A stretch of DNA of 64,000 bases from Ruminococcus sp. (GCA_017458845.1 JAFSZY010000024.1:1-64000); one strand, 5' to 3'; positions 43,992 to 51,492 are shown, counted from the first letter of the stretch. Translations and numbers: made by a program. Notes: generated from the letters alone by a model not told the origin.

Positions 43992-44069
43992 CAAAAACCG
44001 CATTGTGAAGCCATTTTTCAGCATTTTGCAAGGCGGTTTTTCTATTTCTATAAAAGAATAAAAGGCGGT

Positions 44070-44091
44070 TTTGTCTACTATTTGTCTACTA
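44070..44091. promoter_or_regulatory. Left arm-type integrase sites
   Basis: Two tandem copies of TTTGTCTACTA (44070-44080 and 44081-44091). The same word occurs at 50898-50908 near the right end next to TTTTTCTACTG (50886-50896). Such paired sites fit arm-binding by the integrase N-terminal domain. Confidence 0.65.
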
Positions 44092-44115
44092 TGCCGCTCA
44101 AAATAAGCAAAAAAC

Positions 44116-44153
44116 AAGGCTATACACCCTTAAAAATCGGAGTGTATAGCCTT
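44116..44153 (-). terminator. Terminator of the integrase gene
   Basis: AAGGCTATACAC and GTGTATAGCCTT form a 12-base stem around a 14-base loop, followed on the minus strand by a T-rich run. Confidence 0.75.
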
Positions 44154-44157
44154 TATA

Positions 44158-45339
44158 TTATGCCATTTTCTTTAGGGGGTTAAACATTGTTTCAAAGGTG
44201 TTAGCCGCTGCCCTGTCCGCATCTTCAAGCGCGTGTACATATCTATCCGTAGTTTTTAGCTGTGTATGCCCTAAACGGCTTGCAACATTCTTTATATTTG
44301 TGCCGCTGCTTAACAGTAAGGTTGCGGAAGTATGCCGCAAGGCGTGAAATTTACGGTGTTTAAGATTGTATTTCTTTAAGAAGTCGCTAAATTGAAGCGT
44401 GGGCGTTGTCGGGTACATCGGCGCGCCGTCTGCCTGAATGAATATCCAATTATCACCCTGCCATTTATCGCCGAGCGCGAAACGCTGTTTAGTTTGTTCA
44501 GCACGGTAACGCTTTAATAACGCTATACAATACGGCGGTAAGGTTATATAGCGGCGTTTGCCTGTCTTTGTTTCCTTGCTCTTTATCGGTTGCCCCGTCA
44601 TTTTGTAGTTACTTCTCTGTACTGTTATAACGCCCGTGTTAAAGTTTATATCAGACCATTTAAGACCGACAAGTTCGCCGCGCCTGCACCCTGAATTAAT
44701 TGCGAGGTGTACAAGCACTTTGAATTGTAACGGCTCTTTATCTAAATAGCTGAATATCGCGCTTAATTCCTCGCGGGTGAATATTTCCGTTGTTTTCTCT
44801 TGCAATCGCGGGAGCGTTATTCTGTCACCGTCTGTGGGGTTTATTCCTATAATGCCTAATTTATATGCGCTATGAAAAATCGATTGCACAACGGTAAAAT
44901 AGCGGCGAACGGTCGCGGGCGCGAGCTTACCCGTTTTTGACTTGCTCGAGGGCTTTTCTTGCAGCTCGTTTACAAGGTGCTGAATATGTACGGGTGTAAT
45001 GTCTTTTAGCTTCATATGTCCTAATACGGGCGAAATATGATTTTTAATAATACGTTCATAATGCTTTTGTTCGTACTCTGAAAGCGTGTTTTTAGCACTT
45101 TCAAGGTATTGTTTAACATATTCATCAAATTTAATTTTACCGTTCGCAGCGGCTTGCCCATACTTGCATTGTTCCTCAAATAGAACGGCTTGACGCTGCA
45201 CTTCTTTTTCAATTTGGCGAGCGGTCATTCCCTTTTCGGGCTTATATGTGCAAGAGCGTGTTATTTTCTTTCCGTTCGTATCATAGCCCAAGCTAACTAT
45301 AAGCGTGTAGCTGTTTCCGCGTTTTCTAATCGTCGCCAT
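44158..45339 (-). CDS. int: Tyrosine integrase of the element, 393 aa
   Basis: Site-specific recombinase for integration and excision at tRNA-Thr. An N-terminal AP2-like arm-binding domain (about 1-60), a SAM-like core-binding domain (about 65-170) and the catalytic domain follow in order. Catalytic residues are visible: Arg in SGCRRGEL (about 216), His-x-x-Arg in HALRHTSATL (about 336), His in RLGHTQ and Tyr in DRYVHA (about 367). It is of the Tn916/phage ICE type. The repressor gene precedes it with no gap, so the two may be co-expressed. Confidence 0.95.
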   Translation of the reverse strand: MATIRKRGNSYTLIVSLGYDTNGKKITRSCTYKPEKGMTARQIEKEVQRQAVLFEEQCKYGQAAANGKIKFDEYVKQYLESAKNTLSEYEQKHYERIIKNHISPVLGHMKLKDITPVHIQHLVNELQEKPSSKSKTGKLAPATVRRYFTVVQSIFHSAYKLGIIGINPTDGDRITLPRLQEKTTEIFTREELSAIFSYLDKEPLQFKVLVHLAINSGCRRGELVGLKWSDINFNTGVITVQRSNYKMTGQPIKSKETKTGKRRYITLPPYCIALLKRYRAEQTKQRFALGDKWQGDNWIFIQADGAPMYPTTPTLQFSDFLKKYNLKHRKFHALRHTSATLLLSSGTNIKNVASRLGHTQLKTTDRYVHALEDADRAAANTFETMFNPLKKMA

Positions 45340-45972
45340 TTAGTCACCGCCTTTATTTTCTAAAAAACTGTTCGGCAATATCATTCTGTTTAAATAATCA
45401 TCTATATGACGAATAAAAATATCTGTTACCGCTTCATATGGGCTAACGTGTGATAAAAAATTACTTTCGCTTAACATCTCCGTCATTTCCATAAAAGCCT
45501 CTTCATATTCGCCAAAGGTTTTTTCATTATCCTTTTTATATTTGTCGTTATAAATAAACCGTTTGGCACAAAAGAAATAATACAAGTATTCTAATAGATT
45601 TTCTTTTATTAAACCTTCTACTTGAAAATCGCAGTTTTCTAAAATTATATTGATTGTTTCAGTATAGTTTACAGGATAATAGGAGTCACTTATACTCTTT
45701 AAATTTTTTAATGCTCTGATAGCCCTATCTGTCAATCCTGTATAGTCCGAAATATTAACATTATTCTTTTCGGCAGAAGATAACCCTAAAATATAATCTG
45801 TAGATATATTAAATAATTTCGATATATTTATTATATCATTGGTTGAGGGTTGAGTCTTTTCTCGTTCCCAATCTGCTATTTTTTGCCTACTACAATGTAA
45901 AGCGTTAGATAATTCCACTTGTGTAAAACCTCTATTTATTCGTATTTCCTTAATTCTTTGATTGACTGTCAT
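45340..45972 (-). CDS. XRE-type (CI-like) repressor of the element, 210 aa
   Basis: An N-terminal HTH of the XRE family (TQVELSNALHCSRQKIADWE, about 17-36) is followed by a C-terminal domain of about 140 residues that I do not recognise; it lacks the Ser-Lys protease signature of LexA-like CI proteins. It is divergent from the lytic or excision-side genes, with TTCCACAT sites in between. It likely keeps the element quiet. Its stop abuts int, coupling repressor and integrase. Confidence 0.82.
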   Translation of the reverse strand: MTVNQRIKEIRINRGFTQVELSNALHCSRQKIADWEREKTQPSTNDIINISKLFNISTDYILGLSSAEKNNVNISDYTGLTDRAIRALKNLKSISDSYYPVNYTETINIILENCDFQVEGLIKENLLEYLYYFFCAKRFIYNDKYKKDNEKTFGEYEEAFMEMTEMLSESNFLSHVSPYEAVTDIFIRHIDDYLNRMILPNSFLENKGGD

Positions 45973-46011
45973 AATTAACCCCCAAAAAATCAGACTTGTT
46001 TGTCATAAAAT

Positions 46012-46085
46012 TTCCACATATATTTTAAAATGTGGAATATCTATTGACAAAAGAGCTTTTCCACATTATAATATGATTGTGGCAA
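46012..46085. promoter_or_regulatory. Divergent promoter with TTCCACAT operators
   Basis: The rightward promoter is TTGACA (46044-46049), 17 bases, TATAAT (46067-46072). Four related half-sites lie around it: TTCCACAT at 46012-46019, ATGTGGAA at 46030-46037, TTCCACAT at 46059-46066 inside the spacer and ATTGTGGCAA at 46076-46085. They suit control by the adjacent XRE repressor. Confidence 0.7.
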
Positions 46086-46153
46086 ATCGTTATCATCATA
46101 ATATCATACTGATGATGATAATGTCAATACAAATAACGAAAGGAAGTTTAAAA

Positions 46154-46348
46154 ATGAGAGCTAACAACGATATTAGAAACACAGCGCAAAACAAGGGTGT
46201 GTGTTTATGGGAAATCGCCGCGGCTTTAAAAATCAGCGAGCCGACAATGACAAGAAAAATGCGCACAGAATTGCCGCAAGAAGATAAAAGCAAGATATTC
46301 GCCATTATCGATAGCATTGCAAAAGAAAAAGCAGCCGCAGCGGTATAA
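46154..46348 (+). CDS. Small HTH protein (Cro/excisionase-side), 64 aa
   Basis: The start is the ATG at 46154 behind GAAAGGAAG. The protein has a HTH-like pattern LWEIAAALKISEPTMTRKM and a Lys/Ala-rich end. It is the first gene under the element's rightward promoter and could act as Cro or as a regulator of excision. A longer reading frame to 45962 is rejected since it would run through the promoter. Confidence 0.75.
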   Translation: MRANNDIRNTAQNKGVCLWEIAAALKISEPTMTRKMRTELPQEDKSKIFAIIDSIAKEKAAAAV

Positions 46349-46380
46349 AATGCGAACGGGTGCAAGGGAGTGAATAATAT

Positions 46381-46578
46381 ATGAGAGCTTTGCCGCGTAT
46401 GCGAACATTAGACGAATGTTACAAAGAGCTGAAACAGCTTGACGAAAATACAGCTGTATCAAAATATTTTATAAGGCAGCTAGCGCTATCTGGCGCAATT
46501 CCTTGCGTTATGTGCGGTACAAAACGTCTTATTAACTTTGACGCGCTGCTTATTTTTCTTGCAAAAGGCAGTAATTAA
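46381..46578 (+). CDS. Putative excisionase/DNA-binding protein, 65 aa
   Basis: A small protein of the MerR-like/excisionase pattern: TLDECYKELKQLDENTAVSK followed by FIRQLALSGAIPCVMCGTKRL and NFDALLIFL, as in winged-helix excisionases of Clostridial elements. It is one of a run of three small genes and lies 3 bases before the next one. It is the best candidate for Xis. Confidence 0.72.
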   Translation: MRALPRMRTLDECYKELKQLDENTAVSKYFIRQLALSGAIPCVMCGTKRLINFDALLIFLAKGSN

Positions 46579-46580
46579 TT

Positions 46581-46913
46581 ATGAATAGAGCATATATTAC
46601 AGATTTTAACAAACTATGCGCGGAACGGAATATTTTACACCTTGCGCAGCTTTGTAACGTAAAGATTAGCGATATTGCAGACGTTCTCAAAATCTCTGTT
46701 AAAGAAATATTGCGAACAAAGAAAGCAACTCAGAATACAGAAAATATAGTTTATGTTATTTTTGCATTGTACTTTGAAGATACGCAAACCGCTGAAATAC
46801 TTACGAATGTATGGAACGGGTATTTACATTTAAAGTTAGATAAAAATGGGGAATATCTTGCTATAGACAGCGAAAGCAGGCAACCCGTTGCAAAACTATC
46901 ATTAAGAATTTAA
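46581..46913 (+). CDS. Small XRE-like protein, 110 aa
   Basis: Contains an HTH-like stretch (RNILHLAQLCNVKISDIADVLKISVKEI) and a C-terminal part with DTQTAEILTNVWNGYL. No family recognised beyond the HTH. It follows the excisionase-like gene at once and probably shares its transcript. Confidence 0.6.
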   Translation: MNRAYITDFNKLCAERNILHLAQLCNVKISDIADVLKISVKEILRTKKATQNTENIVYVIFALYFEDTQTAEILTNVWNGYLHLKLDKNGEYLAIDSESRQPVAKLSLRI

Positions 46914-47185
46914 ACCGCTGCTTTTCCGTAGTGGTTTAAATATAACCTCGATTATTCTTTATTCTGCACAAGTAGTATAAGCATAAGAAAAAGAGCGGCA
47001 ATTATACCACATACGACTCCAAAGACAAGCCGTTGCAGGCGTTTTTACAGCTTGCAGCGGTAAAAAATCACCCCGCTTATTCTTTGCGCTTGAAATAATA
47101 GCTTAACATTCGGTACACAGTAAACGCAAGCAAAGAAAACAAGAGCAAATATAGTAGCTTACATCAGCCCGAAAGGAGCGCACAA
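46914..47185. other. Gap before rep, possible small membrane peptides on the minus strand
   Basis: No well-supported gene. On the minus strand there are short hydrophobic frames (one ends LMLILLVQNKE) without a clear start or ribosome site. A rolling-circle origin would be expected here or in 48307-48636, but no nick-site consensus is obvious to me. Confidence 0.4.
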
Positions 47186-48019
47186 ATGCGCGGACGTTAC
47201 AAAGAGGTTGCGACAATATGTCAGAATAAATATATAGATTTGGATATAATTCCTGAATTTAGACAGGCAAAAGGCAACCGCCGAAAAAAACATAAACCTA
47301 CAAGCAACGCGCAAAAAATATACAATGAGCGGAAACGCGGCAAAGAAGTAACGCAGCTCATTAACCATAATTTCAAAGAGAATGATATATTTACAACTCT
47401 GACATATGACAATGCGCATTTGCCCAGGGATGAAAGAGCCGCAAAGAAACAAGCCGCAAACTTTATAAGACGGGTGCGCCGCTTTTGTATTAAAAACAAT
47501 TTACCCGAATTAAAATATATAATCTGTACCGAAAGGACAGAGCGCACAGGACGGTTACATCATCACATTATTATTAACGGCAGCGGATTGCTTTTTGAAA
47601 GCATTAACAAACTGTGGGGAAAAGGAAATATAAACGACATAAAGCCGCTGCACTTTGACGAACAAAACGGCGTTGAGGGTTTAGCACACTATTTTCTAAA
47701 GCAACCCCTTAACGGCAACGCATATACCTGCAGCCGAAATCTGAAACAGCCCGAGAGAGAAACACACACGGGCAGATTAACGCGCAAAGAATTGCGATAT
47801 ATGGCACGCTTCGGTGATGTATCGCCCTTACGCCGTCTATATCCCGAGCGAGAATATAACATAGTAGATTATAGAGTTATTTACAACGAAGTAAACGGCT
47901 ATTATTACTTTGCCGTAAAACTCCTCCTTAAATACAAGCAAAAAAAAGAGAAACAATCAGCGGCACGGCATCGCGGCCGAGCGGCAAAGCACAACAGCGG
48001 CGAAAGGTTAAGAATATGA
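47186..48019 (+). CDS. rep: HUH-type rolling-circle replication initiator, 277 aa
   Basis: Replication initiator endonuclease of small phage or plasmid type. Motif 1 is FTTLTYDNAHLP (about 74-85), the HUH metal site is GRLHHHIIING (about 126-136), and motif 3 with the catalytic Tyr is AHYFLKQ (YxxK). These are the three conserved motifs of RCR Rep proteins, and the length is that of gokushovirus VP4 and related Gram-positive Reps. The C-terminus is very basic. The ribosome site is AAAGGAG. It nicks its origin and should let the excised element replicate. The stop overlaps the next start. Confidence 0.85.
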   Translation: MRGRYKEVATICQNKYIDLDIIPEFRQAKGNRRKKHKPTSNAQKIYNERKRGKEVTQLINHNFKENDIFTTLTYDNAHLPRDERAAKKQAANFIRRVRRFCIKNNLPELKYIICTERTERTGRLHHHIIINGSGLLFESINKLWGKGNINDIKPLHFDEQNGVEGLAHYFLKQPLNGNAYTCSRNLKQPERETHTGRLTRKELRYMARFGDVSPLRRLYPEREYNIVDYRVIYNEVNGYYYFAVKLLLKYKQKKEKQSAARHRGRAAKHNSGERLRI

Positions 48020-48306
48020 ATTATAAAGCGATAAGAGAGCTACAAAAGGAAATCAAAGAATTAAAAGCGGCTCAATCTGTACAATCAAGCGCTGATGAAC
48101 AAACGCGGCGCTCGTTAGAACAATCTATTATAAATAAAACCGCTGCATTAAACGAAATCACAGCGGCAATACCTGACACATACGAGGGAAATATAATTAA
48201 ATTAAAACTTAATAATCACAGCTGGAAAGACATAGCGCAAACGGTTGCGGGAAACGTAAATAATCATAATGCATTACGCATAATGATAAGTCGCTATAAT
48301 TGGTAA
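48016..48306 (+). CDS. Small coiled-coil/HTH protein, 96 aa
   Basis: An N-terminal coiled coil (residues 1-50, Lys/Glu/Gln-rich) and a C-terminal segment IPDTYEGNIIKLKLNNHSWK followed by DIAQTVAG that looks like a sigma-region-4 or ArpU-type HTH of phage regulators. It overlaps the end of rep by 4 bases. It may be a late-gene or replication regulator. Confidence 0.65.
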   Translation: MNYKAIRELQKEIKELKAAQSVQSSADEQTRRSLEQSIINKTAALNEITAAIPDTYEGNIIKLKLNNHSWKDIAQTVAGNVNNHNALRIMISRYNW

Positions 48307-48636
48307 TTTGGCAGCGGAAAAGGAACGTATCGTACATCATATAATCAGCTCGCTGCTGATTATGCCCCCCCTACCTCTGACGATTGATTTTACAGCTCTT
48401 TTCACACCCCACCTCACTAGGACATCTACGCCAAAATAACTTCTCGCGCGGGTTTTTTGGAAAAAAACAATAAAATATAATGAAAAATGGCTTATTTATG
48501 CGGTTTTCCTTATCTCTATTTATTATTTATAAAAAACAATAAAAATATATTACTCTAAAAAAATAAAACCGCTCCCCAGCGATAGAAAGCGATTTAATGC
48601 CCATTAAATTATAAACCATCGCGGGGGTATAAGTCA
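48307..48636. other. Gap in the element, nothing coding
   Basis: AT-rich, with a palindrome ATAATCAGC...GCTGATTAT near 48341-48363 followed by CCCCCC, and short T and A runs. It could hold a replication origin or the promoter of the sigma-like gene. No gene is seen. Confidence 0.45.
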
Positions 48637-49485
48637 ATGACTAACGAAGAATTAGCACTTGAAATTCAAGCGGGTAAAACGGAGTATTACGGGCAATTAT
48701 GGGATAACACAAAACGGCTATTAAATAAGCTCCTGAACATCGAGCTGATAAATATAACTTTGCCTAACTATATCACCCTACAAGATTTACAACAGGAATT
48801 CTATTTTGCTCTTTGCCGCGCTGTACAAGCCTATGACGATACAAAGCCGTATAGTTTTAACTCTTATTTAAACTATGCTCTTAAAAATGTATTGCGCGAC
48901 TGTTTGCCTAATAAGAGCGAGCGGCAAATAACAAATAGCGAGGTTTCATATAACACCCCTATAAGCGCAGAGGATAACGACAACGAAATGCTCGAGTATA
49001 TCGAGGACAAAAACGCAAAACGCATCTTTGAAAATATAGAGCTGTCCGAAATGCAAAAAACTGTTCGCGAGTGCATAGCGGAATTACCGCCGAAAGAGCG
49101 GAAAACCGTATATTTGTTTTATTTCTGCAGAAAAAGCTATTACGCGATAGATAGTATTATGCACACATCAGAGGGAAACGCAGCCAAAACCGCCCGTAAA
49201 GCTTTGTATATGCTATCAAATAACGAACGTATGAGATTATGTTACAAAGAATATTTAGACCATTACAGCGGCAAAGAAACGGCGTTAGACATTGCAAAGC
49301 AGCGGTTTTATAAATCGAACGAATACGAACGGCTAAAGCACAGCATAAAGAAACGCCGCCGCGCGGGTGAACACATCAGCTATGAGCAACAATGCGAAAT
49401 AATACTAAAAGCGCAGCAAAGCTATTTAAAAGCATTTCTAGTCGCTATAGCCGCTGCGGATAATAATATAATACAACAGAAATGA
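48637..49485 (+). CDS. Sigma-70-like factor of the element, 282 aa
   Basis: An RNA polymerase sigma-factor-like protein. An N-terminal region-2-like segment (ITLQDLQQEFYFALCRAVQA followed by YDDTKPYSFNSYLNYALKN) is characteristic, and a region-4-like HTH follows (about 145-195: LPPKERKTVYLFYFCRKSYYA). A C-terminal extension of about 85 residues is helical and basic. It resembles sigma factors carried by Clostridial mobile elements that switch on element genes. The target promoter is unknown. Confidence 0.8.
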   Translation: MTNEELALEIQAGKTEYYGQLWDNTKRLLNKLLNIELINITLPNYITLQDLQQEFYFALCRAVQAYDDTKPYSFNSYLNYALKNVLRDCLPNKSERQITNSEVSYNTPISAEDNDNEMLEYIEDKNAKRIFENIELSEMQKTVRECIAELPPKERKTVYLFYFCRKSYYAIDSIMHTSEGNAAKTARKALYMLSNNERMRLCYKEYLDHYSGKETALDIAKQRFYKSNEYERLKHSIKKRRRAGEHISYEQQCEIILKAQQSYLKAFLVAIAAADNNIIQQK

Positions 49486-49520
49486 TAAAAAACCTATTAT
49501 AGTGCATAGCCGCGTTCTAT

Positions 49521-49703
49521 TTATTTAATTTTGTTAATTGGTATTATTTTATTGCTTTTCGGTATAGTTTTATTACTTTGTGGGGAAACATCAAGTAATT
49601 TACATACGGAATTTCTAAAGTTAATATCTGTACATTTCCTATAAGCAACGATTAATTCATATTCGTGCTTGGTTAATGTAATGTTATCTGTTCGACCGTT
49701 CAT
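49521..49703 (-). CDS. Small hypothetical protein, 60 aa
   Basis: Reads MNGRTDNITLTKHEYELIVA at its start, with a weak ribosome site (AAGGATAT). Lys/Ser/Ile-rich C-terminus with repeated PKSNKIIP-like words. The TKHEYELIVAYR pattern looks like a small regulatory helix. No family recognised. It runs against the sigma-like gene and next to another small minus-strand gene. Confidence 0.5.
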   Translation of the reverse strand: MNGRTDNITLTKHEYELIVAYRKCTDINFRNSVCKLLDVSPQSNKTIPKSNKIIPINKIK

Positions 49704-49757
49704 ATATCCTTATATTCTCCTTTTTTATACACTCTGCTAATGTGTCTTTAATTTCTG

Positions 49758-49883
49758 TCAGGCGTTTTGTATAATCAGCTGTCTACAGATTATACACGCT
49801 GTAGGCGGCTTTATTTCCTTTGCTCCCGCGCCGTTTAAATTCGCGTTCCGCGCGGGGGGAGTTTTCTCTGTTTTACCGTTCAT
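49758..49883 (-). CDS. Very small hypothetical protein, 41 aa
   Basis: ATG with a GGAGG site four bases upstream. The start MNGKTEKTPPARN resembles the MNGRTDNI start of the next gene, and the end has a CIIC pair. Too short for a reliable call, but the ribosome site is good and the frame is closed cleanly. Confidence 0.4.
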   Translation of the reverse strand: MNGKTEKTPPARNANLNGAGAKEIKPPTACIICRQLIIQNA

Positions 49884-50074
49884 TTTTCCTCCATTTTAAT
49901 TGATGTATAATAATTATGTTCTATTGTTCGTGCGTTTTTTATTGACTAATTAAACCTACATATGGTATTATATTATCAGGATGATTGTATTCTGTTTTTC
50001 GTATAAAGTGCGCTGTTTTTAAATGACAGTGCATTTTATTTTTATAACTCTTTTCTTTAATTATATTATACTAC

Positions 50075-50149
50075 TTGTACAACTATAATTCAATAGGCAT
50101 AATAAACAAACTTGTACAAGTATATTTGTACAATTTTATACTTGTACAA
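50075..50149 (+). promoter_or_regulatory. Four TTGTACAA boxes at the toxin promoter
   Basis: Exact TTGTACAA copies lie at 50075-50082, 50112-50119, 50126-50133 and 50142-50149. The last overlaps the -35 box of the candidate toxin promoter. The element's RHH protein or its repressor are possible binders. Confidence 0.7.
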
Positions 50150-50170
50150 TCCCTTGCAATATGATATAAT
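50142..50170 (+). promoter_or_regulatory. Promoter of the candidate toxin mRNA
   Basis: TTGTAC (50142-50147), 17 bases, a perfect TATAAT (50165-50170). The predicted start lies near 50177, giving a 5' leader of about 50 bases. Confidence 0.7.
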
Positions 50171-50202
50171 AATATCGTAAAGGAACGGCGGCGGTTGTTC
50201 CA

Positions 50203-50220
50203 GCCCCTTTGGAAAGGGGG
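50203..50220 (+). promoter_or_regulatory. Hairpin hiding the toxin ribosome site
   Basis: CCCCTT-TGGA-AAGGGG pairs the Shine-Dalgarno GGGGG of the toxin ORF into a six-base stem with a tetraloop. This is the same device as the 5' stem-loop of fst mRNA in the par locus of pAD1. Confidence 0.65.
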
Positions 50221-50228
50221 TGAAGTGC

Positions 50229-50300
50229 TTGGAATATTTGGCTATTATTGCGATTATTCTTATTGTGGCTACAGGCTACATAATCAGCATAAAAAAATAA
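50229..50300 (+). CDS. Candidate type I toxin, 23-aa membrane peptide
   Basis: A TTG start with GGGGGTG six bases upstream (a GTG start at 50220 would give 26 residues). The peptide is almost one hydrophobic helix (EYLAIIAIILIVATGYIISI) with a Lys-Lys end, as in pore-forming toxins of type I systems such as Fst, TxpA/BsrG and LdrD. A sequestered ribosome site, a convergent antisense promoter and shared 5' repeats surround it. No homologue can be named from memory. Toxicity is inferred from architecture. Confidence 0.6.
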   Translation: MEYLAIIAIILIVATGYIISIKK

Positions 50301-50382
50301 CCGCCCTGTATCTGCCAATACAGAGCGGCTAAATCTAATTTAGTATCTCTATTGCGGAACAGCTTCCAGCCGTTCCTTTCAC
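50293..50382 (-). ncRNA. Candidate antisense antitoxin RNA
   Basis: A minus-strand promoter TTGACA (50410-50415), 17 bases, TAATAT (50387-50392) predicts a start near 50380. The RNA of about 85-90 nt ends at the hairpin of 50301-50328, which on this strand is followed by a T-run (50291-50299). Its 5' end GAAAGGAACGGC repeats the 5' end of the toxin mRNA (AAAGGAACGGC at 50179-50189), and its 3' part is complementary to the end of the toxin ORF. This is the two-region pairing used by RNA II of par. Confidence 0.65.
50301..50328 (-). terminator. Shared terminator hairpin of the toxin-antitoxin locus
   Basis: CCGCCCTGTAT and ATACAGAGCGG form an 11-base stem with one mismatch and a six-base loop (CTGCCA). 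The minus side has a good U-run; the plus side only a weak T-rich tail. Confidence 0.65.
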
Positions 50383-50386
50383 CTAT

Positions 50387-50415
50387 ATATTAGCACAATC
50401 ATCATTATTTGTCAA
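50387..50415 (-). promoter_or_regulatory. Promoter of the candidate antisense RNA
   Basis: A perfect TTGACA (50410-50415) and TAATAT (50387-50392) with a 17-base spacer on the minus strand. It is stronger by consensus than the toxin promoter, as expected for an antitoxin. Confidence 0.7.
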
Positions 50416-50433
50416 CAACAAGGCGGTTAAACA

Positions 50434-50631
50434 ATGGCAGAAAAAAAAAGTAATTCCCAAACGCGGGCAAAGAATAAATATAACGCAAAAAACTATGACA
50501 GTTTACGAATTGTAGTAAAAAAAGGGCGCAAGGAAGTTATAAAAGCTCACGCCGAAAGTAAAGGCGAAAGTATAAACGGATTTGTAAACCGCGCTATTGA
50601 TGAAACTATCGAGCGCGACGCGAAAAAATAA
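50434..50631 (+). CDS. Ribbon-helix-helix (Arc-like) protein, 65 aa
   Basis: A basic N-terminus, a beta strand SLRIVVKKGRKE, and two helices (VIKAHAESKGESINGFVNR and AIDETIERD). This is the pattern of RHH proteins from plasmids and integrative elements that repress transcription or control copy number. It lies just downstream of the candidate toxin locus; the repeated TTGTACAA boxes could be its targets. The ribosome site is AGGCGG. Confidence 0.8.
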   Translation: MAEKKSNSQTRAKNKYNAKNYDSLRIVVKKGRKEVIKAHAESKGESINGFVNRAIDETIERDAKK

Positions 50632-51026
50632 AACCTTAGTCCGATATTCGGGACAGTAACGCGCCTTTTTCCGAGAACAAAAGTTTTCCAAAGAATAAGC
50701 GTTTTAATCCTGATACCTACAACCCCCCTGTACTTGCCTGTATTTGGCTTGTACAGTGGATTTTTTGGCGCAATAATGCCTTTATATTAATCGGACATTT
50801 CGGACACCATAACGCGCGCGCACGCGAGAAAAACAGCTCTTTTAGGCAATTATTATATACACTTTTATCGCTATCCGCTGCTGAGTTTTTTCTACTGTTT
50901 GTCTACTACAGCTACAAAAATCTACCGAAAGCTACGAAAATAAACAAAAAGTTAAAGCCCGAAAAATCGCATAGATAAGCCATTTTTCGCAAGCATACGA
51001 AAAGGCGCAAAAACTATCAATTAGCT
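50632..51026. other. Right end of the element, integrase sites, no gene
   Basis: No gene is supported. Arm-type sites TTTTTCTACTG (50886-50896) and TTTGTCTACTA (50898-50908) mirror the left end. A CG-alternating stretch (CGCGCGCGCACGCG) lies near 50814-50827. The last 60 bases before attR resemble the first 60 after attL in part (GCCATTTTTC). Confidence 0.6.
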
Positions 51027-51074
51027 TTGGTAAGGATGAGGTCGGCAGTTCGAGCCTGCCTATCAGCTCCATAG
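51027..51074. other. attR of the integrative element
   Basis: An exact 48-base copy of 43944-43991, covering the anticodon loop to the 3' end of tRNA-Thr. It is a partial tRNA only and is not counted as a second tRNA gene. Confidence 0.93.
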
Positions 51075-51079
51075 AAAAA

Positions 51080-51108
51080 GGAGTACCCAACTGGGTGCTC
51101 CTTTTTTT
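51080..51108 (+). terminator. Original terminator of tRNA-Thr
   Basis: GGAGTACCCAACTGGGTGCTCC with a T-run of eight. It follows attR by a few bases, where the tRNA transcript would end if the element were absent. Confidence 0.75.
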
Positions 51109-51456
51109 ACTGCCTACAAGAGATTATAGGCAGGCTCGAACAGGGCGTGCCAAGGAATAAGCGTCAGCGAATTCCGCAGGTAAAAACGCTTCGGGGAAGC
51201 GTTTTTAGCCCGCCGCGAAGAGGAAACTTTACCTCTTTACGTGAACCCCACAAGCGAGGCAGGTGTTTTCCAATACATTAAACCTCGCTTATCAGCTCCA
51301 TATAGAATTATTACTTTACATTTATCCTCACCAAAATATAGTCGTTATCCAGACTGCTTGGAGCGCTGCCCTTTAACTCCTTATTTTTGAAAGTGCTTTT
51401 GCTCCCTTTTTCCGCCACTGGCGGCGGTCGCAACGTTACCTATCAGCTCCATAAAT

Positions 51457-51492
51457 AACCCCTCCGCGTGAATTCAAGCAGAGGGGTTTTGT
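51457..51492. terminator. Terminator near the end of luxS
   Basis: AACCCCTC and GAGGGGTT form an 8-base stem over a 16-base loop with TTTTGTTTT on the plus side. On the minus strand it lies just after the luxS stop. Confidence 0.65.

Noticed and set aside
46960..47160. Hydrophobic small peptides on the minus strand before rep (inovirus-like coat proteins)
   Set aside because: No start codon with a ribosome site, and no Zot-like ATPase or other filamentous phage gene in the element.
50136..50318. A 60-codon minus-strand frame over the toxin locus
   Set aside because: It runs through both promoters and the shared hairpin and has no ribosome site; it is a shadow of the structured RNA locus.
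51027..51074. Second tRNA-Thr gene
   Set aside because: Only the 3' half (from the anticodon loop) is present; it is the attR copy.
51126..51141. Inverted 16-base piece of the tRNA-Thr T-arm
   Set aside because: It could be a rearranged att remnant, but it is short and alone, so it is only mentioned in the gap description.
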